Source: Brevundimonas naejangsanensis DSM 23858 | GTDB taxonomy: Bacteria > Pseudomonadota > Alphaproteobacteria > Caulobacterales > Caulobacteraceae | Direction of reading: 5' to 3' | NCBI RefSeq assembly: GCF_000421705.1 | Contig: NZ_ATXN01000005.1 | Location: forward strand, 62,001-126,000 | DNA length: 64,000 bases | Part shown: positions 17,868-29,489 of the stretch, piece after piece | How positions within the stretch are numbered: position 1 is the stretch's first letter | How the letters are laid out: each line of letters starts with the position of its first letter | Notes under the pieces: model-generated | The model's database searches: none | What the model was told of the DNA's origin: nothing | Seen by the model: the letters and a program-made list of their open reading frames with translations, nothing else | Position numbers and translations under genes: made by a program

Positions 17868-20513
17868 TCAGCCCTTCAGCGCGGCCCGGATGGCGTTCAG
17901 GCCGTCCTCGGCTTTCGATCCATCCGGCGCGCCGCCCTGGGCGAAGTCGGGCTTGCCGCCCGCGCCCTTGCCGCCCATGGCGATGACGGCGTCGCGGGCC
18001 AGGTCGGCCGCGTTGACCTTACCCGCCATATCCGGCGTCGCGGCGACGGTGATGGCCGCCTTGCCGTCGGTGATGCCGACAAGGGCGACGACGCCCGAGC
18101 CGAGCTGCTTCTTGAAGTCCTCGGCCACGCCGCGCAGGCCCTTGCCGTCGACGCCGTCCAGAACGCGGGCGATCAGCTTGATCCCGCCGATCTCTTCCGG
18201 CGCGGCGTTGGCGCCCGCGCCGCCGCCCAGCGCCAGTTGCTTCTTCAGGTCGGCGACCTGTTTCTCCAGCGTTTTGACCGAGGCCTGCAGGCCCTCGACG
18301 CGGGCCGGAACCTCGGCGGGTTGAATCTTGAAGCCTTGCGCCAGATGGCGGGCGACATTGGCCTGATCCAGCAGGAAGCGGCGGGCCGCCTCGCCGGTCA
18401 GGGCCTCGACGCGACGCACGCCGGCGGCCACGCCGCCTTCGGACACGATCTTGAACAGGGCGATGTCGCCGGTGCGGAAGACATGGGTGCCGCCGCACAG
18501 TTCGACCGAATAGGCGCCCGGACCCGAGAGCGCGCGGCCGATAGTCAGGACGCGGACCTCGTCGCCGTACTTCTCGCCGAACAGGGCCACGGCGCCCGCC
18601 GCGATGGCGGCGTCGGGCGTCATCAGCTCGGTGGTGACGGGGACGTTCTGGCGGATGACGGCGTTCACCTCATCCTCGACGCGGGCGATCTCCTCGTCCG
18701 TCATCGGGGCGTTGTGGCTGAAGTCGAAGCGCATCCGCTCTGCGTCGACCATCTGGCCCTTCTGAGCGACGTGGGCGCCCAGCACGTTCTTGACGGCGGC
18801 GTGGAACAGGTGGGCGGCCGAGTGGTTGGCGCGTGTGGTCGGGCGCGAGCCTTCCTCGACCGTGGCGGTTACGATCGCGCCCGTGGACAGCGACCCTTGC
18901 GTCACCTCCAGCGTGTGAACGTGCAGGTCGCCACCGTGCTTCTTGGTGTCCAGCACGCGGCCTTCGCCGCCGCTCCAGACCAAGGCGCCCTTGTCGCCTG
19001 CCTGACCGCCGCCCTCGCCGTAGAAGGGGGTCTTGTCCAGCAGCACCTCGACCGTTTCGCCGGTCGCGGCGCACGGGGCTTCGGCGCCGTCCTTGACGAT
19101 GGCCAGCACCTTGCCCTCGCCGGTCTCGGACTCATAGCCGGTGAACTCGGTGCCGCCGTGCTGGTCGCGCAGGGCCAGCCAGGCGCCGGCCGAGGCCGTC
19201 TGACCCGAGCCCTTCCAGTGCTCGCGCGAACGGTCGCGCTGCTCGGCCATGGCGGCCTCGAAGCCGTCGACGTTGACGCTGAATCCGCGACGACGGGCCT
19301 CGTCCTGCGTCAGGTCCAGCGGGAAGCCGTAGGTGTCGTAAAGGGTGAAGGCGGTCTGGCCGTCCAGCATGTCGCCGGCCTTGAAGCCGGTCGTAGCCTG
19401 GTCGAACAGGTTCATGCCGCGACCCAGCGTGGTGCGGAAGCGGATCTCTTCCTGCTTCAGGGTGTCCTCGATGAAGGCCTGGGCGCGGCCGAGTTCCGGA
19501 TAGGCCTCGCCCATCTCCTCGACCAGGGTCGGCACCAGACGGTGCATCAGCGGGTCCTGGGCGCCCAGCAGGTGGGCGTGGCGCATGGCGCGACGCATGA
19601 TGCGGCGCAGGACATAACCCCGGCCCTCGTTCGAGGGGGTCACGCCGTCAGCGATCAGGAAGGCGGTCGAGCGCAGGTGGTCGGCGATGACGCGATGCGA
19701 CGGGGCGCGGTCGCCCTCGGCCTTGGTCGAGGTCAGCTCTTCCGAGGCGTGGATCAGGGTCTTGAACAGGTCCACTTCATAGTTGGAGTGGACGCCCTGA
19801 AGCACGGCGGCGATGCGCTCCAGACCCATGCCGGTGTCGACCGACTTCTTGGGCAGTTCGCGAACGATCTCGTCGTTCTCCTTCTCGAACTGCATGAAGA
19901 CGTTGTTCCAGATCTCGACGAAGCGGTCGCCGTCCTCGTCCGGCGAACCGGGAGGGCCGCCGAAGATGTGATCGCCGTGATCGTAGAAGATCTCGGTGCA
20001 TGGACCGCACGGGCCGCTGTCGCCCATGGCCCAGAAGTTGTCGTTGGTGGGGATGCGGATGATCTTCTCATCGGCGAACCCCGTGACCTTCTTCCAGATG
20101 TCGAAGGCTTCGTCGTCGGTGTGATAGACGGTGACCAGCAGGCGGGCGGGATCGAGGCCGAACTCCTTGGTCAGCAGGGTCCAGGCGCGCTCGATGGCGT
20201 GGTCCTTGAAGTAGTCGCCGAACGAGAAATTGCCCAGCATTTCAAAGAAGGTGTGGTGGCGCGCGGTATAACCGACGTTATCCAGATCGTTGTGCTTGCC
20301 CCCCGCGCGCACGCATTTCTGCGAGCTGGTCGCGCGGTTGTAGGGCGCGGTCGCCGCGCCGGTGAAATAGTCCTTGAACGGCACCATGCCCGCATTGACG
20401 AACAGCAGGGTCGGGTCGTTCTGCGGCACGAGCGGAGCCGACTGCACCTTCTCGTGGCCGTCGGCGGCGAAGTAGTCGAGGAAGGTGGAACGGATCTGCT
20501 TCAGGCTGGTCAT
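17868..20513 (-). CDS. alaS: Alanyl-tRNA synthetase
   Basis: 881 residues, standard length. The class II catalytic N-terminus ([20 protein letters not shown], then [21 protein letters not shown]) is followed by the tRNA-recognition region. The editing domain has [11 protein letters not shown] near residue 565 (HxxxH) and CGGTHV near residue 672, the zinc/editing site that clears Ser- and Gly-tRNA. A coiled coil ([20 protein letters not shown]) and a Gly-rich C-Ala domain finish it. Downstream of recA on the same strand, but rraA and a small plus-strand gene separate them. Confidence 0.97.
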   Translation of the reverse strand: MTSLKQIRSTFLDYFAADGHEKVQSAPLVPQNDPTLLFVNAGMVPFKDYFTGAATAPYNRATSSQKCVRAGGKHNDLDNVGYTARHHTFFEMLGNFSFGDYFKDHAIERAWTLLTKEFGLDPARLLVTVYHTDDEAFDIWKKVTGFADEKIIRIPTNDNFWAMGDSGPCGPCTEIFYDHGDHIFGGPPGSPDEDGDRFVEIWNNVFMQFEKENDEIVRELPKKSVDTGMGLERIAAVLQGVHSNYEVDLFKTLIHASEELTSTKAEGDRAPSHRVIADHLRSTAFLIADGVTPSNEGRGYVLRRIMRRAMRHAHLLGAQDPLMHRLVPTLVEEMGEAYPELGRAQAFIEDTLKQEEIRFRTTLGRGMNLFDQATTGFKAGDMLDGQTAFTLYDTYGFPLDLTQDEARRRGFSVNVDGFEAAMAEQRDRSREHWKGSGQTASAGAWLALRDQHGGTEFTGYESETGEGKVLAIVKDGAEAPCAATGETVEVLLDKTPFYGEGGGQAGDKGALVWSGGEGRVLDTKKHGGDLHVHTLEVTQGSLSTGAIVTATVEEGSRPTTRANHSAAHLFHAAVKNVLGAHVAQKGQMVDAERMRFDFSHNAPMTDEEIARVEDEVNAVIRQNVPVTTELMTPDAAIAAGAVALFGEKYGDEVRVLTIGRALSGPGAYSVELCGGTHVFRTGDIALFKIVSEGGVAAGVRRVEALTGEAARRFLLDQANVARHLAQGFKIQPAEVPARVEGLQASVKTLEKQVADLKKQLALGGGAGANAAPEEIGGIKLIARVLDGVDGKGLRGVAEDFKKQLGSGVVALVGITDGKAAITVAATPDMAGKVNAADLARDAVIAMGGKGAGGKPDFAQGGAPDGSKAEDGLNAIRAALKG

Positions 20514-20643
20514 GGGCGTATCGCTCTGGAACTCGGGCGCGCGGAGGAAATATCGGAACCGGCGTCATATAGGGATTTTGCGCCGAACGCATCACTGACG
20601 CGTGATCATGCGACGAGGGCCGCGTTTTTGCGTGGCCGGAGCT

Positions 20644-21132
20644 TTAATCGTGCAGGCGATGCGGCGAGACGATCAGGCCGTCCTCGTCGGCATAGAGCCA
20701 GTGGCCGGGGGTGAAGATGACGCCGCCGAAGGCTGTGGGGATGTCGATCTCGCCGATGGCGTCGCGGTCGGCGCGCAGGGGGACGGTCCCCAGGGCTTTG
20801 ACGCCGATATTCATGGTGTTGATGACGGCCGTGTCGCGGATGACGCCGTGGACGACGACGCCGGCCCAGCCGTTGTCGATCGCCAGTTTGGCCAGGTTGT
20901 CGCCGACCAGAGCCCGTTTCAGCGAGCCGCCGCCGTTGACGACCAGCACGGCACCCTGACCTGGGCGTTCCAGCGTCTGACGGACCAGGGCGTTGTCGTC
21001 TAGCACGCTGAGCGTGCGGACGGGGCCGTGGAAAGCCGTGACCTTGCCGTAGCTGCGGAAGGGAGTCTGGCAGACCTTCACCGCGTCAGGGTGGTCGTCG
21101 CACAGATCGGCGGTGGCGAAGGTCATGGGCAT
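20644..21132 (-). CDS. rraA: RraA-family protein (RNase E activity regulator / HMG-type aldolase)
   Basis: 162 residues. The RraA signature GGGSLKRALVGDNLAKLA is followed by GWAGVVVHGVIRD, with Arg/Asp residues of the aldolase site. The start TADLCDDHP is also typical. Members either inhibit RNase E or act as 4-hydroxy-4-methyl-2-oxoglutarate / oxaloacetate aldolases, and sequence alone does not separate these. ATG 21132 was chosen; ATG 21126 (MTFATADL) is equally possible. It ends 130 bases upstream of alaS, and nothing else is visible in that gap. Confidence 0.9.
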   Translation of the reverse strand: MPMTFATADLCDDHPDAVKVCQTPFRSYGKVTAFHGPVRTLSVLDDNALVRQTLERPGQGAVLVVNGGGSLKRALVGDNLAKLAIDNGWAGVVVHGVIRDTAVINTMNIGVKALGTVPLRADRDAIGEIDIPTAFGGVIFTPGHWLYADEDGLIVSPHRLHD

Positions 21133-21193
21133 GGAGATGTCTGTCTGAGTGAGAAGGGAAGCGATCTAGCGAATCGATGTTATGTCTTTGTCT

Positions 21194-21209
21194 CTGACAA
21201 TAATGTCAG
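21194..21209. promoter_or_regulatory. Perfect short palindrome upstream of the DUF6289-like gene
   Basis: CTGACA-ATAA-TGTCAG, a perfect 6-bp inverted repeat 24 bases before the gene start and in the divergent gap with rraA. It could be an operator; the binding protein is unknown. Confidence 0.35.
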
Positions 21210-21233
21210 GTCATGAGTTCAAGGAGATTGGAT

Positions 21234-21491
21234 ATGCGTAGCATCGTCAAGCTGGCGGCTGCAGGTCTCTTGTTCGCGATGACGGCTTCGCCAGCCGTGG
21301 CGTTCAAAGCGCCCGAGTATGTATACTATTACACTTTTTATTCGGATGCTTCGAAGACCACGATCGTGGGCTACGGCCAGGACTACTGTATGGAATATGG
21401 TGGTAATGCTTGGGTAGTAACGCCTCTGTTCCCTACGCCATATTATACGGCGGAGCGAGGACACGAGTGCCGTCCTGGTGGGCCGCTCTGA
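21234..21491 (+). CDS. Small secreted DUF6289-like protein
   Basis: 85 residues from the ATG at 21234, chosen over the in-frame ATG at 21213 because AAGGAG sits seven bases before it. A Sec signal peptide (LAAAGLLFAMTASPAVAF) is followed by a small Tyr-rich domain with YYYTFYSDASKTTIVGYGQDYC, which resembles DUF6289 proteins (Y..YSDA.KT..VG). Two cysteines (Cys in QDYCMEYG and in GHECRPGG) could pair outside the cytoplasm. Codon use is less GC-rich than in neighbours. Function unknown. Confidence 0.7.
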   Translation: MRSIVKLAAAGLLFAMTASPAVAFKAPEYVYYYTFYSDASKTTIVGYGQDYCMEYGGNAWVVTPLFPTPYYTAERGHECRPGGPL

Positions 21492-21514
21492 TCTAGTTAC
21501 GAAAAGTCGCCGAA

Positions 21515-21550
21515 CAAAAAAAGGCCCGCCCGAAGCAGGTCGGGCGGGCC
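21515..21550 (-). terminator. Terminator read on the minus strand, downstream of recA
   Basis: GGCCCGCCCGA (21523-21533) pairs with TCGGGCGGGCC (21540-21550). The A-run at 21516-21522 becomes a T-run after the stem on the minus strand, so it would stop transcripts coming from recA; the hairpin could also attenuate plus-strand readthrough. Confidence 0.75.
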
Positions 21551-21635
21551 GATCTCCGTCCGACCGGCCACGCGGGGTCGGTAGGCGGGTCGCGCGGTGG
21601 CGAACGGAGAAACTGTGTCGGAAGGCGCCCGTCCC

Positions 21636-21743
21636 GCCGTCATCCTCAGGCTTGCCCGAGGACTGGATCGTCCGCGCGATCCCGGCTGGAACGGAAGGGG
21701 GCGCTTCCTGGCGTCATCCTCGGGTCAGGCCCGAGGATGACGG
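21636..21743. repeat. Palindromic repeat, GTCATCCTC family, between terminator and recA
   Basis: The right part is a perfect 12-bp hairpin (GTCATCCTCGGG at 21713-21724, complement at 21730-21741). A partial copy of the same sequence (CGTCATCCTCAGGCTTGCCC) starts at about 21638, about 75 bases earlier. The core matches the arms of the palindrome at 1830-2005. Confidence 0.65.
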
Positions 21744-21763
21744 CGTTCAAATGATGGGACGGA

Positions 21764-22843
21764 TCAGCCTTCCATGTCCTGACCCTCGTCGGGTTCGGGC
21801 GCGCCCAGCATGTCGTCGGCGATCTTGGCTGTGGACTGGCGCACCGCCTTTTCGATCGAGGCGGCCATGTCGGGGTTGTTCTTGAGGAACTCCTTGGCGT
21901 TCTCGCGGCCCTGGCCGATGCGGGTCGAGTCATGAGAGAACCAGGAGCCGGACTTCTCGACGATGCCCGCCTTGACGCCCAGGTCGATGATCTCGCCGAT
22001 CTTGGAGATGCCTTCGCCGTACATGATGTCGAAGACGACTTCGCGGAACGGCGGGGCGACCTTGTTCTTGACCACCTTGACGCGGGTGGTGTTGCCGACC
22101 ACCTCGTCGCGGTTCTTGATCGCGCCGATGCGGCGGATGTCCAGGCGCACGGAGGCGTAGAACTTCAGCGCATTGCCGCCCGTTGTCGTTTCCGGCGAGC
22201 CGTACATGACGCCGATCTTGTGACGGATCTGGTTGATGAACAGGACGATGCACTTCGACTTGGAGATCGAGGCCGTCAGCTTGCGCAGGGCCTGCGACAT
22301 CAGACGCGCCTGAAGGCCGGGGAGGCTGTCGCCCATCTCGCCCTCGATTTCGGCGCGCGGCGTCAGGGCGGCGACGGAGTCGACCACCACGATGTCCACG
22401 GCGCCCGAACGCACCAGGGTGTCGACGATCTCCAGCGCCTGTTCGCCCGTGTCGGGCTGCGACACCAGCAGGTCGTCCAGATTGACGCCCAGCTTTTGCG
22501 CATAGACGGGGTCCAGCGCGTGCTCGGCGTCGACGAAGGCGGCCACGCCGCCCTTCTTCTGGACCTCGGCCACGGTGTGCAGGGCCAGGGTGGTCTTGCC
22601 CGAGGATTCGGGACCGAACACCTCGATCACCCGCCCGACCGGCAGGCCGCCGATGCCGAGCGCCATGTCGAGACCGAGCGAGCCGGTCGAGACGCTTTCG
22701 ATCTCGGCCACCTGTCCGGCCTTGCCCAGTTTCATGACCGAGCCCTTGCCGAAGGCGCGATCGATCTGCGCGATCGCCGCCTCTAGAGCGCGTTGTTTGT
22801 CGCTGTCTTCTTTACCCACGAGCTTCAGTGCCGCCTGTGACAT
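21764..22843 (-). CDS. recA: Recombinase RecA
   Basis: 359 residues from the ATG at 22843 ([10 protein letters not shown]), preceded by AAGGGAGAG; the in-frame ATG at 22864 would add seven residues that include the ribosome site. Walker A GPESSGKT is at 77-84. The rest includes [21 protein letters not shown] (Walker B, L1 region) and [17 protein letters not shown] (L2), and an acidic C-terminus ([11 protein letters not shown]). It forms filaments on single-stranded DNA for strand exchange and LexA cleavage. Two LexA-type boxes lie about 100-135 bases upstream. Confidence 0.98.
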   Translation of the reverse strand: MSQAALKLVGKEDSDKQRALEAAIAQIDRAFGKGSVMKLGKAGQVAEIESVSTGSLGLDMALGIGGLPVGRVIEVFGPESSGKTTLALHTVAEVQKKGGVAAFVDAEHALDPVYAQKLGVNLDDLLVSQPDTGEQALEIVDTLVRSGAVDIVVVDSVAALTPRAEIEGEMGDSLPGLQARLMSQALRKLTASISKSKCIVLFINQIRHKIGVMYGSPETTTGGNALKFYASVRLDIRRIGAIKNRDEVVGNTTRVKVVKNKVAPPFREVVFDIMYGEGISKIGEIIDLGVKAGIVEKSGSWFSHDSTRIGQGRENAKEFLKNNPDMAASIEKAVRQSTAKIADDMLGAPEPDEGQDMEG

Positions 22844-22943
22844 TGGTTTTCTCTCCCTTGCCATGATTCCCATCTGACTTCGGGAGAGACCCGCCACGGA
22901 CCCGCTCCCTTGGTGAAGCCGACTATGGACATGGTTTGTTCTT

Positions 22944-22977
22944 GTTCGCAAGATGTTCTCGTGAACTTAACGGGAAC
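22944..22977. promoter_or_regulatory. Two abutting SOS (LexA) boxes upstream of recA
   Basis: GTTC-N7-GTTC at 22944-22958 and, four bases on, GAAC-N7-GAAC at 22963-22977, which is the same box on the other strand. This is the direct-repeat LexA site of alphaproteobacteria. They lie between recA and the divergent GNAT-nitrilase gene (starts at 23065), so LexA could repress either or both. Confidence 0.85.
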
Positions 22978-23064
22978 AAGCTTACGGGACGCGACCGGAA
23001 TTGACGCATGGTCTCTTTTGTCGGCCGGATTGATCCAACAGCCAAGCTCGCGCGTTAGGAAGGC

Positions 23065-24636
23065 ATGACTGACATTGAGATTTCCCTTCCCGCCGAGCCG
23101 GCCAAGCCCGCCGTCCTGACCATCCGCAACGCCCGCATGGGCGACGTCGCCGGGATCAACGCCCTGGTGGCGCGGGTGTATAAGGATATGCCGCCCTATA
23201 CGGCCGGGATGCTGCGCGGCCAGATCGCCACCTATCCGGACGGCCAGTTCGTGGTCGAGTTCGAGGGCGAGATCGTCGGCTACGCCGCCAGTTTCCGCAT
23301 CGACGAGAAGTCGGCGATGGGGCCGCACACCTGGGACCAGATCACCGGCGGCGGCTACGGCGCGCGCCACGATCCGGCGGGCGAGTGGCTGTATGGGATG
23401 GAGGTCTGCGTCGACCCCGCCCGGCGCCGCCTGCGCATCGGCCAGCGCCTGTATGACGCGCGCCGCGACCTGTGCGAGGCGCAGAACCTGAAGGGCGTCG
23501 TCTTCGGCGGCCGGATGCCCGGCCTCGCGCGCCGCCGCTCGGCCTATCCCGACCCGAACGCCTATGTCGAGGCGGTGCGCGACCGCAAGGTGAAGGACCC
23601 GATCATGGCCTTTCACCAGCGTTCGGGGTTCGAGCCGGCGGGGGTGCTGCTGAACTATCTGCCGTCAGACAAGGCGTCGCTGGGTCACGCGGCGCGCTGG
23701 GTCTGGCGCAACCCCTACTATGTCGAGGCGACGGGCAAGGGGGCGGCCTTTGCGGTGAAGGAAACGGTGCGCGTGGCCACCGTCCAGCTGCAGATGCGCA
23801 AGGTCGAGAGCTTCGGCGAGTTCATGGATAACGTCGAATATTTCGTCGACGTGGTGTCGGACTATCGCGCCGACTTCGTGGTCTTCCCTGAGTTGTTCAC
23901 GCTTCAGCTTCTGTCGCTGGAGACGAAGAAGCTGACCCCGGCGGAATCCATCGAGGCCCTGACCCGCTATACGCCGCGCTTTGTCGAGGCGATGAGGGAA
24001 CTGGCGGTCGGCTACAACGTCAACATTATCGGCGGCTCGCACCCGACGCGGACCGAGGACGGCGAGATCCAGAATGTCGCCTATGTCTTCCTGCGCGACG
24101 GTTCGGTGCATGAGCAGGAGAAGATCCACCCGACCCCGAACGAGCGCCACTGGTGGAACATCAAGGGCGGCGACCGCGTCCACGCCATCCCCACCGACTG
24201 CGGGCCGATCGGGGTGATGATCTGCTATGACTCCGAGTTCCCTGAACTGGCGCGGCGCCTGGCGGACGAGGGGGCGCGCATTCTGTTCACGCCCTTCTGC
24301 ACCGACAACCGCCAGGGCTATCTGCGCGTGCGCTATTGCTCGCAGGCGCGGGCCATCGAGAACCAGTGCTACGTCGTGCTGTCGGGCAATGTCGGCAACC
24401 TGCCGAACGTCGAGAACATGGACATCCAGTATGCCCAGTCCTGCATCCTGACGCCGTGCGACTTCCCCTTCGCGCGCGACGGGGTGGCGGCCGAGGCGAG
24501 CGAGAACGTCGAGACAGTGACGGTGGCGGACCTGGACCTGTCAGACCTGGCCTGGGCGAAGGCGCAGGGGACGGTGCGGAACCTGAGGGACCGCCGGTTC
24601 GATCTCTACAAGACGGTGTGGACGGACGGGGGGTGA
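23065..24636 (+). CDS. Bifunctional GNAT acetyltransferase / carbon-nitrogen hydrolase (nitrilase-like)
   Basis: 523 residues in two domains. The N-terminal GNAT domain (about 15-220; TIRNARMGDVAGINALVARV, then YGMEVCVDPARRRLRIGQRLYDAR for the acetyl-CoA loop) is joined to a nitrilase-superfamily domain (about 235-505). The Glu-Lys-Cys triad is complete: Glu276 in VFPELFT, Lys353 in EKIHPTPNE and Cys387 in MICYDSEFPE. Such GNAT-nitrilase fusions are known in bacteria; substrates are unproven. AGGAAGG precedes the ATG. Divergent from recA across the SOS boxes. Confidence 0.92.
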   Translation: MTDIEISLPAEPAKPAVLTIRNARMGDVAGINALVARVYKDMPPYTAGMLRGQIATYPDGQFVVEFEGEIVGYAASFRIDEKSAMGPHTWDQITGGGYGARHDPAGEWLYGMEVCVDPARRRLRIGQRLYDARRDLCEAQNLKGVVFGGRMPGLARRRSAYPDPNAYVEAVRDRKVKDPIMAFHQRSGFEPAGVLLNYLPSDKASLGHAARWVWRNPYYVEATGKGAAFAVKETVRVATVQLQMRKVESFGEFMDNVEYFVDVVSDYRADFVVFPELFTLQLLSLETKKLTPAESIEALTRYTPRFVEAMRELAVGYNVNIIGGSHPTRTEDGEIQNVAYVFLRDGSVHEQEKIHPTPNERHWWNIKGGDRVHAIPTDCGPIGVMICYDSEFPELARRLADEGARILFTPFCTDNRQGYLRVRYCSQARAIENQCYVVLSGNVGNLPNVENMDIQYAQSCILTPCDFPFARDGVAAEASENVETVTVADLDLSDLAWAKAQGTVRNLRDRRFDLYKTVWTDGG

Positions 24637-24644
24637 TCATACCC

Positions 24645-24762
24645 CCGCTCATCCCGGCGCACGCCGGGATCCAGTAAGAGCAGCGCGCACGAGGCTTGGT
24701 TATCCATGCCCGTGCGTTTGGGGCCAAAGCACTGGGCCCCGGCGTCCGCCGGGGTGAGCGGG
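24645..24762. repeat. Compound palindromic repeat, CCGCTCATCCCGGCG family
   Basis: The left end (CCGCTCATCCCGGCG, with its own hairpin 24651-24670) and the right end (CCCCGGCG-TC-CGCCGGGG at 24737-24754, then TGAGCGG) are inverted relative to each other around about 65 unrelated bases. It looks like two facing copies of the element seen singly at 17017 and 25922. It lies between convergent genes and may also terminate them. Confidence 0.7.
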
Positions 24763-24779
24763 ATTTTGTGACTTGCCTT

Positions 24780-25838
24780 CTATTTCGGCCGCTTCGCCGG
24801 GCTGTCCCTGAACCTCGGCGCGGGCGCTGGCTGCACCACGCTCTGCGCCGTGAGGAAAGCTTCGCGCGCCCGGTTGTGCGGGTGGTCGGGGGCCTCGGTC
24901 ATGGACAGGACGGGGGCGACGCAGGCGGCTTGGGCGTCGGGGTCGTTGCACCAGTCGTCGCGGGTGCGGGTACGGAAGACGGCGGCCAGTTTGTCCTTCA
25001 GCATGGGCCATTGTTGGGGATCGAAGGGCATGGCGAAGTCGGGATCGCCGCCCAGCCCCGTCAGCCGCATCAGGGCGATGTAGAAGGCCGGTTCGATGGC
25101 GCCGACGGCGACGTATTTTCCGTCCTGCGTCTCATAGACCTCGTAAAACGGCGCGCCGGTGTCGAGCAGGTTGACGCCGCGCTCGTCGCGCCAAGCCAGA
25201 CTGGGCGGCAGGGGCGCGGGCATATTCTGGCGGAAGCCCCAGATCATGCTCATCAGCAGGGCGGAGCCGTCGGTCATGGCGCAGTCGATGACGTCGCCGC
25301 GCCCGGTGCGCTGGGCCTTCAGCAGGCCCGCGACCATGCCGAAGGCCAGCAGCATCCCGCCGCCGCCGAAGTCGCCGACCATGTTGATCGGCGGGGTCGG
25401 CTTTTCGCCCGCCCGGCCGAAGGCGTGCAGGGCGCCCGAGACGGCGATGTAGTCGATGTCGTGGCCCGGCGCCGGAGCCAGCGGCCCGTCCTGACCCCAG
25501 CCGGTCATGCGGCCGTAGACGAGGCGCGGATTGTCGGCCAGCAGCGCGTCGGGCCCGAGGCCGAGACGCTCCATCACGCCGGGACGAAAGCCTTCGATCA
25601 GGCCGTCGGCGGTGCGGGCCAGGTCGCGGATCAGGGCGGCGCCTTCTGGCGTCTTCAGGTCGGCCTCGACCAGACGGGCGCGGCTGCGGTTCAGGGGATC
25701 GCGCAGATCCGGCGCGGCGCCGGAGCGGTGGATCAGCACCACCTCGGCCCCATGATCGGCCAGCATCATGCCGCAGAAGGGGGCCGGGCCGATGCCGCCG
25801 ATTTCAATGATGGTCAGGCCGTCGAGAGTTCCGCTCAT
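24780..25838 (-). CDS. CaiB/BaiF-family CoA-transferase, alpha-methylacyl-CoA racemase-like
   Basis: 352 residues from ATG 25838 (alternative 25847). The family III CoA-transferase fold is shown by [28 protein letters not shown] at the start, [16 protein letters not shown], and [18 protein letters not shown]. The [14 protein letters not shown] start and [14 protein letters not shown] (catalytic His candidate) with [10 protein letters not shown] (catalytic Asp candidate) point to the racemase branch, which epimerises 2-methylacyl-CoAs in branched-chain or steroid-side-chain breakdown. No other beta-oxidation gene is adjacent, so the substrate remains open. Confidence 0.82.
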   Translation of the reverse strand: MSGTLDGLTIIEIGGIGPAPFCGMMLADHGAEVVLIHRSGAAPDLRDPLNRSRARLVEADLKTPEGAALIRDLARTADGLIEGFRPGVMERLGLGPDALLADNPRLVYGRMTGWGQDGPLAPAPGHDIDYIAVSGALHAFGRAGEKPTPPINMVGDFGGGGMLLAFGMVAGLLKAQRTGRGDVIDCAMTDGSALLMSMIWGFRQNMPAPLPPSLAWRDERGVNLLDTGAPFYEVYETQDGKYVAVGAIEPAFYIALMRLTGLGGDPDFAMPFDPQQWPMLKDKLAAVFRTRTRDDWCNDPDAQAACVAPVLSMTEAPDHPHNRAREAFLTAQSVVQPAPAPRFRDSPAKRPK

Positions 25839-25921
25839 ACCCGGCACTGAAGCCGAGGCGGGCGGCCCCGTCCAGCTTGCGCCGTCCGGGACCGCCTCTT
25901 CGGGGAAGCTGAATGATGTAC

Positions 25922-25953
25922 CCGCTCACCCCGGCATCCGCCGGTATGAGCGG
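25922..25953. repeat. Palindromic repeat, CCGCTCA...CCGGCG family
   Basis: CCGCTCACCCCGGC and GCCGGTATGAGCGG are inverted around two bases, with two mismatches. It is located just downstream of the acs stop on the minus strand, where it may act as a terminator. Confidence 0.65.
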
Positions 25954-25963
25954 ACTTAAAGGC

Positions 25964-27916
<1,953 letters not shown>

Positions 27917-27936
27917 AGTCTTTTTCTTCTTCGGCT

Positions 27937-29307
27937 TCAGAAGCCGTATTTCACGAACAGGATCAGACGGGTCATGTCGCCGTCCAGTCCTGACTCGAGT
28001 TTGCGGTCAGCGAACATCACCTCGGCGCCGACATCAAAGGCCGCAACCGGCGACCAGATCAGATTGGCGTGAAGGCTCTGGGCCGAGCGGTTGACGGCCG
28101 CGCCGGTCAGGGCGACGTCGTTGTCGACCTTCTGCGTGGACCAGATCAGGCTGGAGCGCCAGCCCGGCGCCCAGACGTGGCGATAGGCGGCGAAGCCTGC
28201 GACCACGCCGATGGCCTCCAGCTCGCCCGAGGCGTCCAGCACGGCGTCGTTGGAGAAGTTCAGCCCGACATAGCGGCCGATGCCTTCGCCGCCGGTCAGC
28301 ATCAGGCGGATGTCGTCCTGCGCCCCGACCTTGAAAAGCGCCGAGGCCGACAGGCCCCAGCCCGTGGCGGTGGAATCCACGTTGGTCGCGGGATCCTGAT
28401 ACTTCAGCTGGCGCAGTAGGCCGGACAGCTGCACGGCGCCCCACGGACGGCTGAGGCCATAGCGGGCGGTCAGGTCGGGCAGGCTGTTGTCGTCGGCGAT
28501 GATGCGCGCGCCGCCGCCGAAGGGAGTGACGGTGGTCTCGGGGTTCTCCAGCGCGATGGAGAAGGGGCCGCGCGTATAGCGGACCTGGGCCTGACGGGCG
28601 AAGACCGTGCCCTCGGCCGCGCCGACGAAGTCCGCCGATTCCGGCAGGACACCGGTGTTCTGGAAGTTGGTCCACTCCTGACCGATCAGCCAGTTGTCGA
28701 TGGTGACGAAGGCGCGGCGCAGGGCGGGGTTCGCGCCGCTGGTCGTGCGCTGGTCGCCCGAGCCGGGCAGGGTCTGGAAGTCCATCTCCAGCCGCGTGCC
28801 GATCTTGTGGCCGCCGACCACGCCGTCGGTGGTCAGCCAGAAGCGGGTCTGGCGGGCGTTGAAGTCGGTGGCCACGTCCTCGCTGTCGCCGCCGACGGGG
28901 AGGGCGCCGGGCAGGTGATAGTCGCGCAAGGCGTCGCCGTTGGCCGGGTCGCCGCCGGAATATTTCGACGCCATGAAGTCGGTCTTGATGAAGCCGCCGA
29001 ACTTCACCGTGTGGTCGCCGATGCGGAAGCCTTCCTCGCGCGGGGCGTCGGAAACGGGCGTCGGCGCCAGAGGCGGGGCCAGCGCGGGCACGGGCGCAGG
29101 GCGCGCTTCGAGGCGGACGATGTCCTGCGCCTGCGAGGTCTGCTGCGTTCTGGCAGCGGCGACTTCGGACTTCAGACTGTTCAGCTCGGCTTCGAGTTGG
29201 GCGATACGGGCTTCCAGTGCGGCGCTGGCCTCTTGAGCCAGAGCCGTGCCGGGGACAAGCAGCAACGCGGCCGCAGCCACGCCGCCGAACAGACGGCAGC
29301 TTCCCAT
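27937..29307 (-). CDS. DcaP-like trimeric outer-membrane porin
   Basis: 456 residues from ATG 29307, preceded by GGGAGG; further upstream codons are shadow. A signal peptide ([16 protein letters not shown]) is followed by a short coiled coil ([20 protein letters not shown]), a Pro/Ala linker, and a beta-barrel starting at [14 protein letters not shown]. The sequence ends with LILFVKYGF, the terminal Phe typical of outer-membrane proteins. DcaP porins admit carboxylates. Being in one operon with acs suggests uptake of acetate or related acids across the outer membrane. Confidence 0.87.
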   Translation of the reverse strand: MGSCRLFGGVAAAALLLVPGTALAQEASAALEARIAQLEAELNSLKSEVAAARTQQTSQAQDIVRLEARPAPVPALAPPLAPTPVSDAPREEGFRIGDHTVKFGGFIKTDFMASKYSGGDPANGDALRDYHLPGALPVGGDSEDVATDFNARQTRFWLTTDGVVGGHKIGTRLEMDFQTLPGSGDQRTTSGANPALRRAFVTIDNWLIGQEWTNFQNTGVLPESADFVGAAEGTVFARQAQVRYTRGPFSIALENPETTVTPFGGGARIIADDNSLPDLTARYGLSRPWGAVQLSGLLRQLKYQDPATNVDSTATGWGLSASALFKVGAQDDIRLMLTGGEGIGRYVGLNFSNDAVLDASGELEAIGVVAGFAAYRHVWAPGWRSSLIWSTQKVDNDVALTGAAVNRSAQSLHANLIWSPVAAFDVGAEVMFADRKLESGLDGDMTRLILFVKYGF

Positions 29308-29410
29308 GCGTGGTCCTCCCAGACCGTTGTTCCGGGCCCGTCTGTCGCAGGCCTCAGGACGGCAGCATTCCGCGCGGTCCGGGTTTGCGGCCATTAGCCA
29401 TTCGTCTAGT

Positions 29411-29425
29411 TTCGACCAAAGTCGA
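29411..29425. promoter_or_regulatory. Candidate CrbR operator, copy 1
   Basis: TTCGACCAAAGTCGA, containing the inverted repeat TCGAC-CAAA-GTCGA. It lies in the 182-base divergent gap, 104 bases before the porin-acs start and 65 before the crbR start. Thirteen of its 15 bases recur at 35418-35432 (minus strand) before the MHS transporter. Confidence 0.5.
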
Positions 29426-29489
29426 GGCGCGGCATGGTGTCGTCGCGACGCGGCCCGATGAACAAGAACCGCGCGTGGGAAGGACCTTC

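Noticed and set aside
18237..20714. 825-codon plus-strand ORF
   Set aside because: Antisense shadow of alaS, with low-complexity composition.
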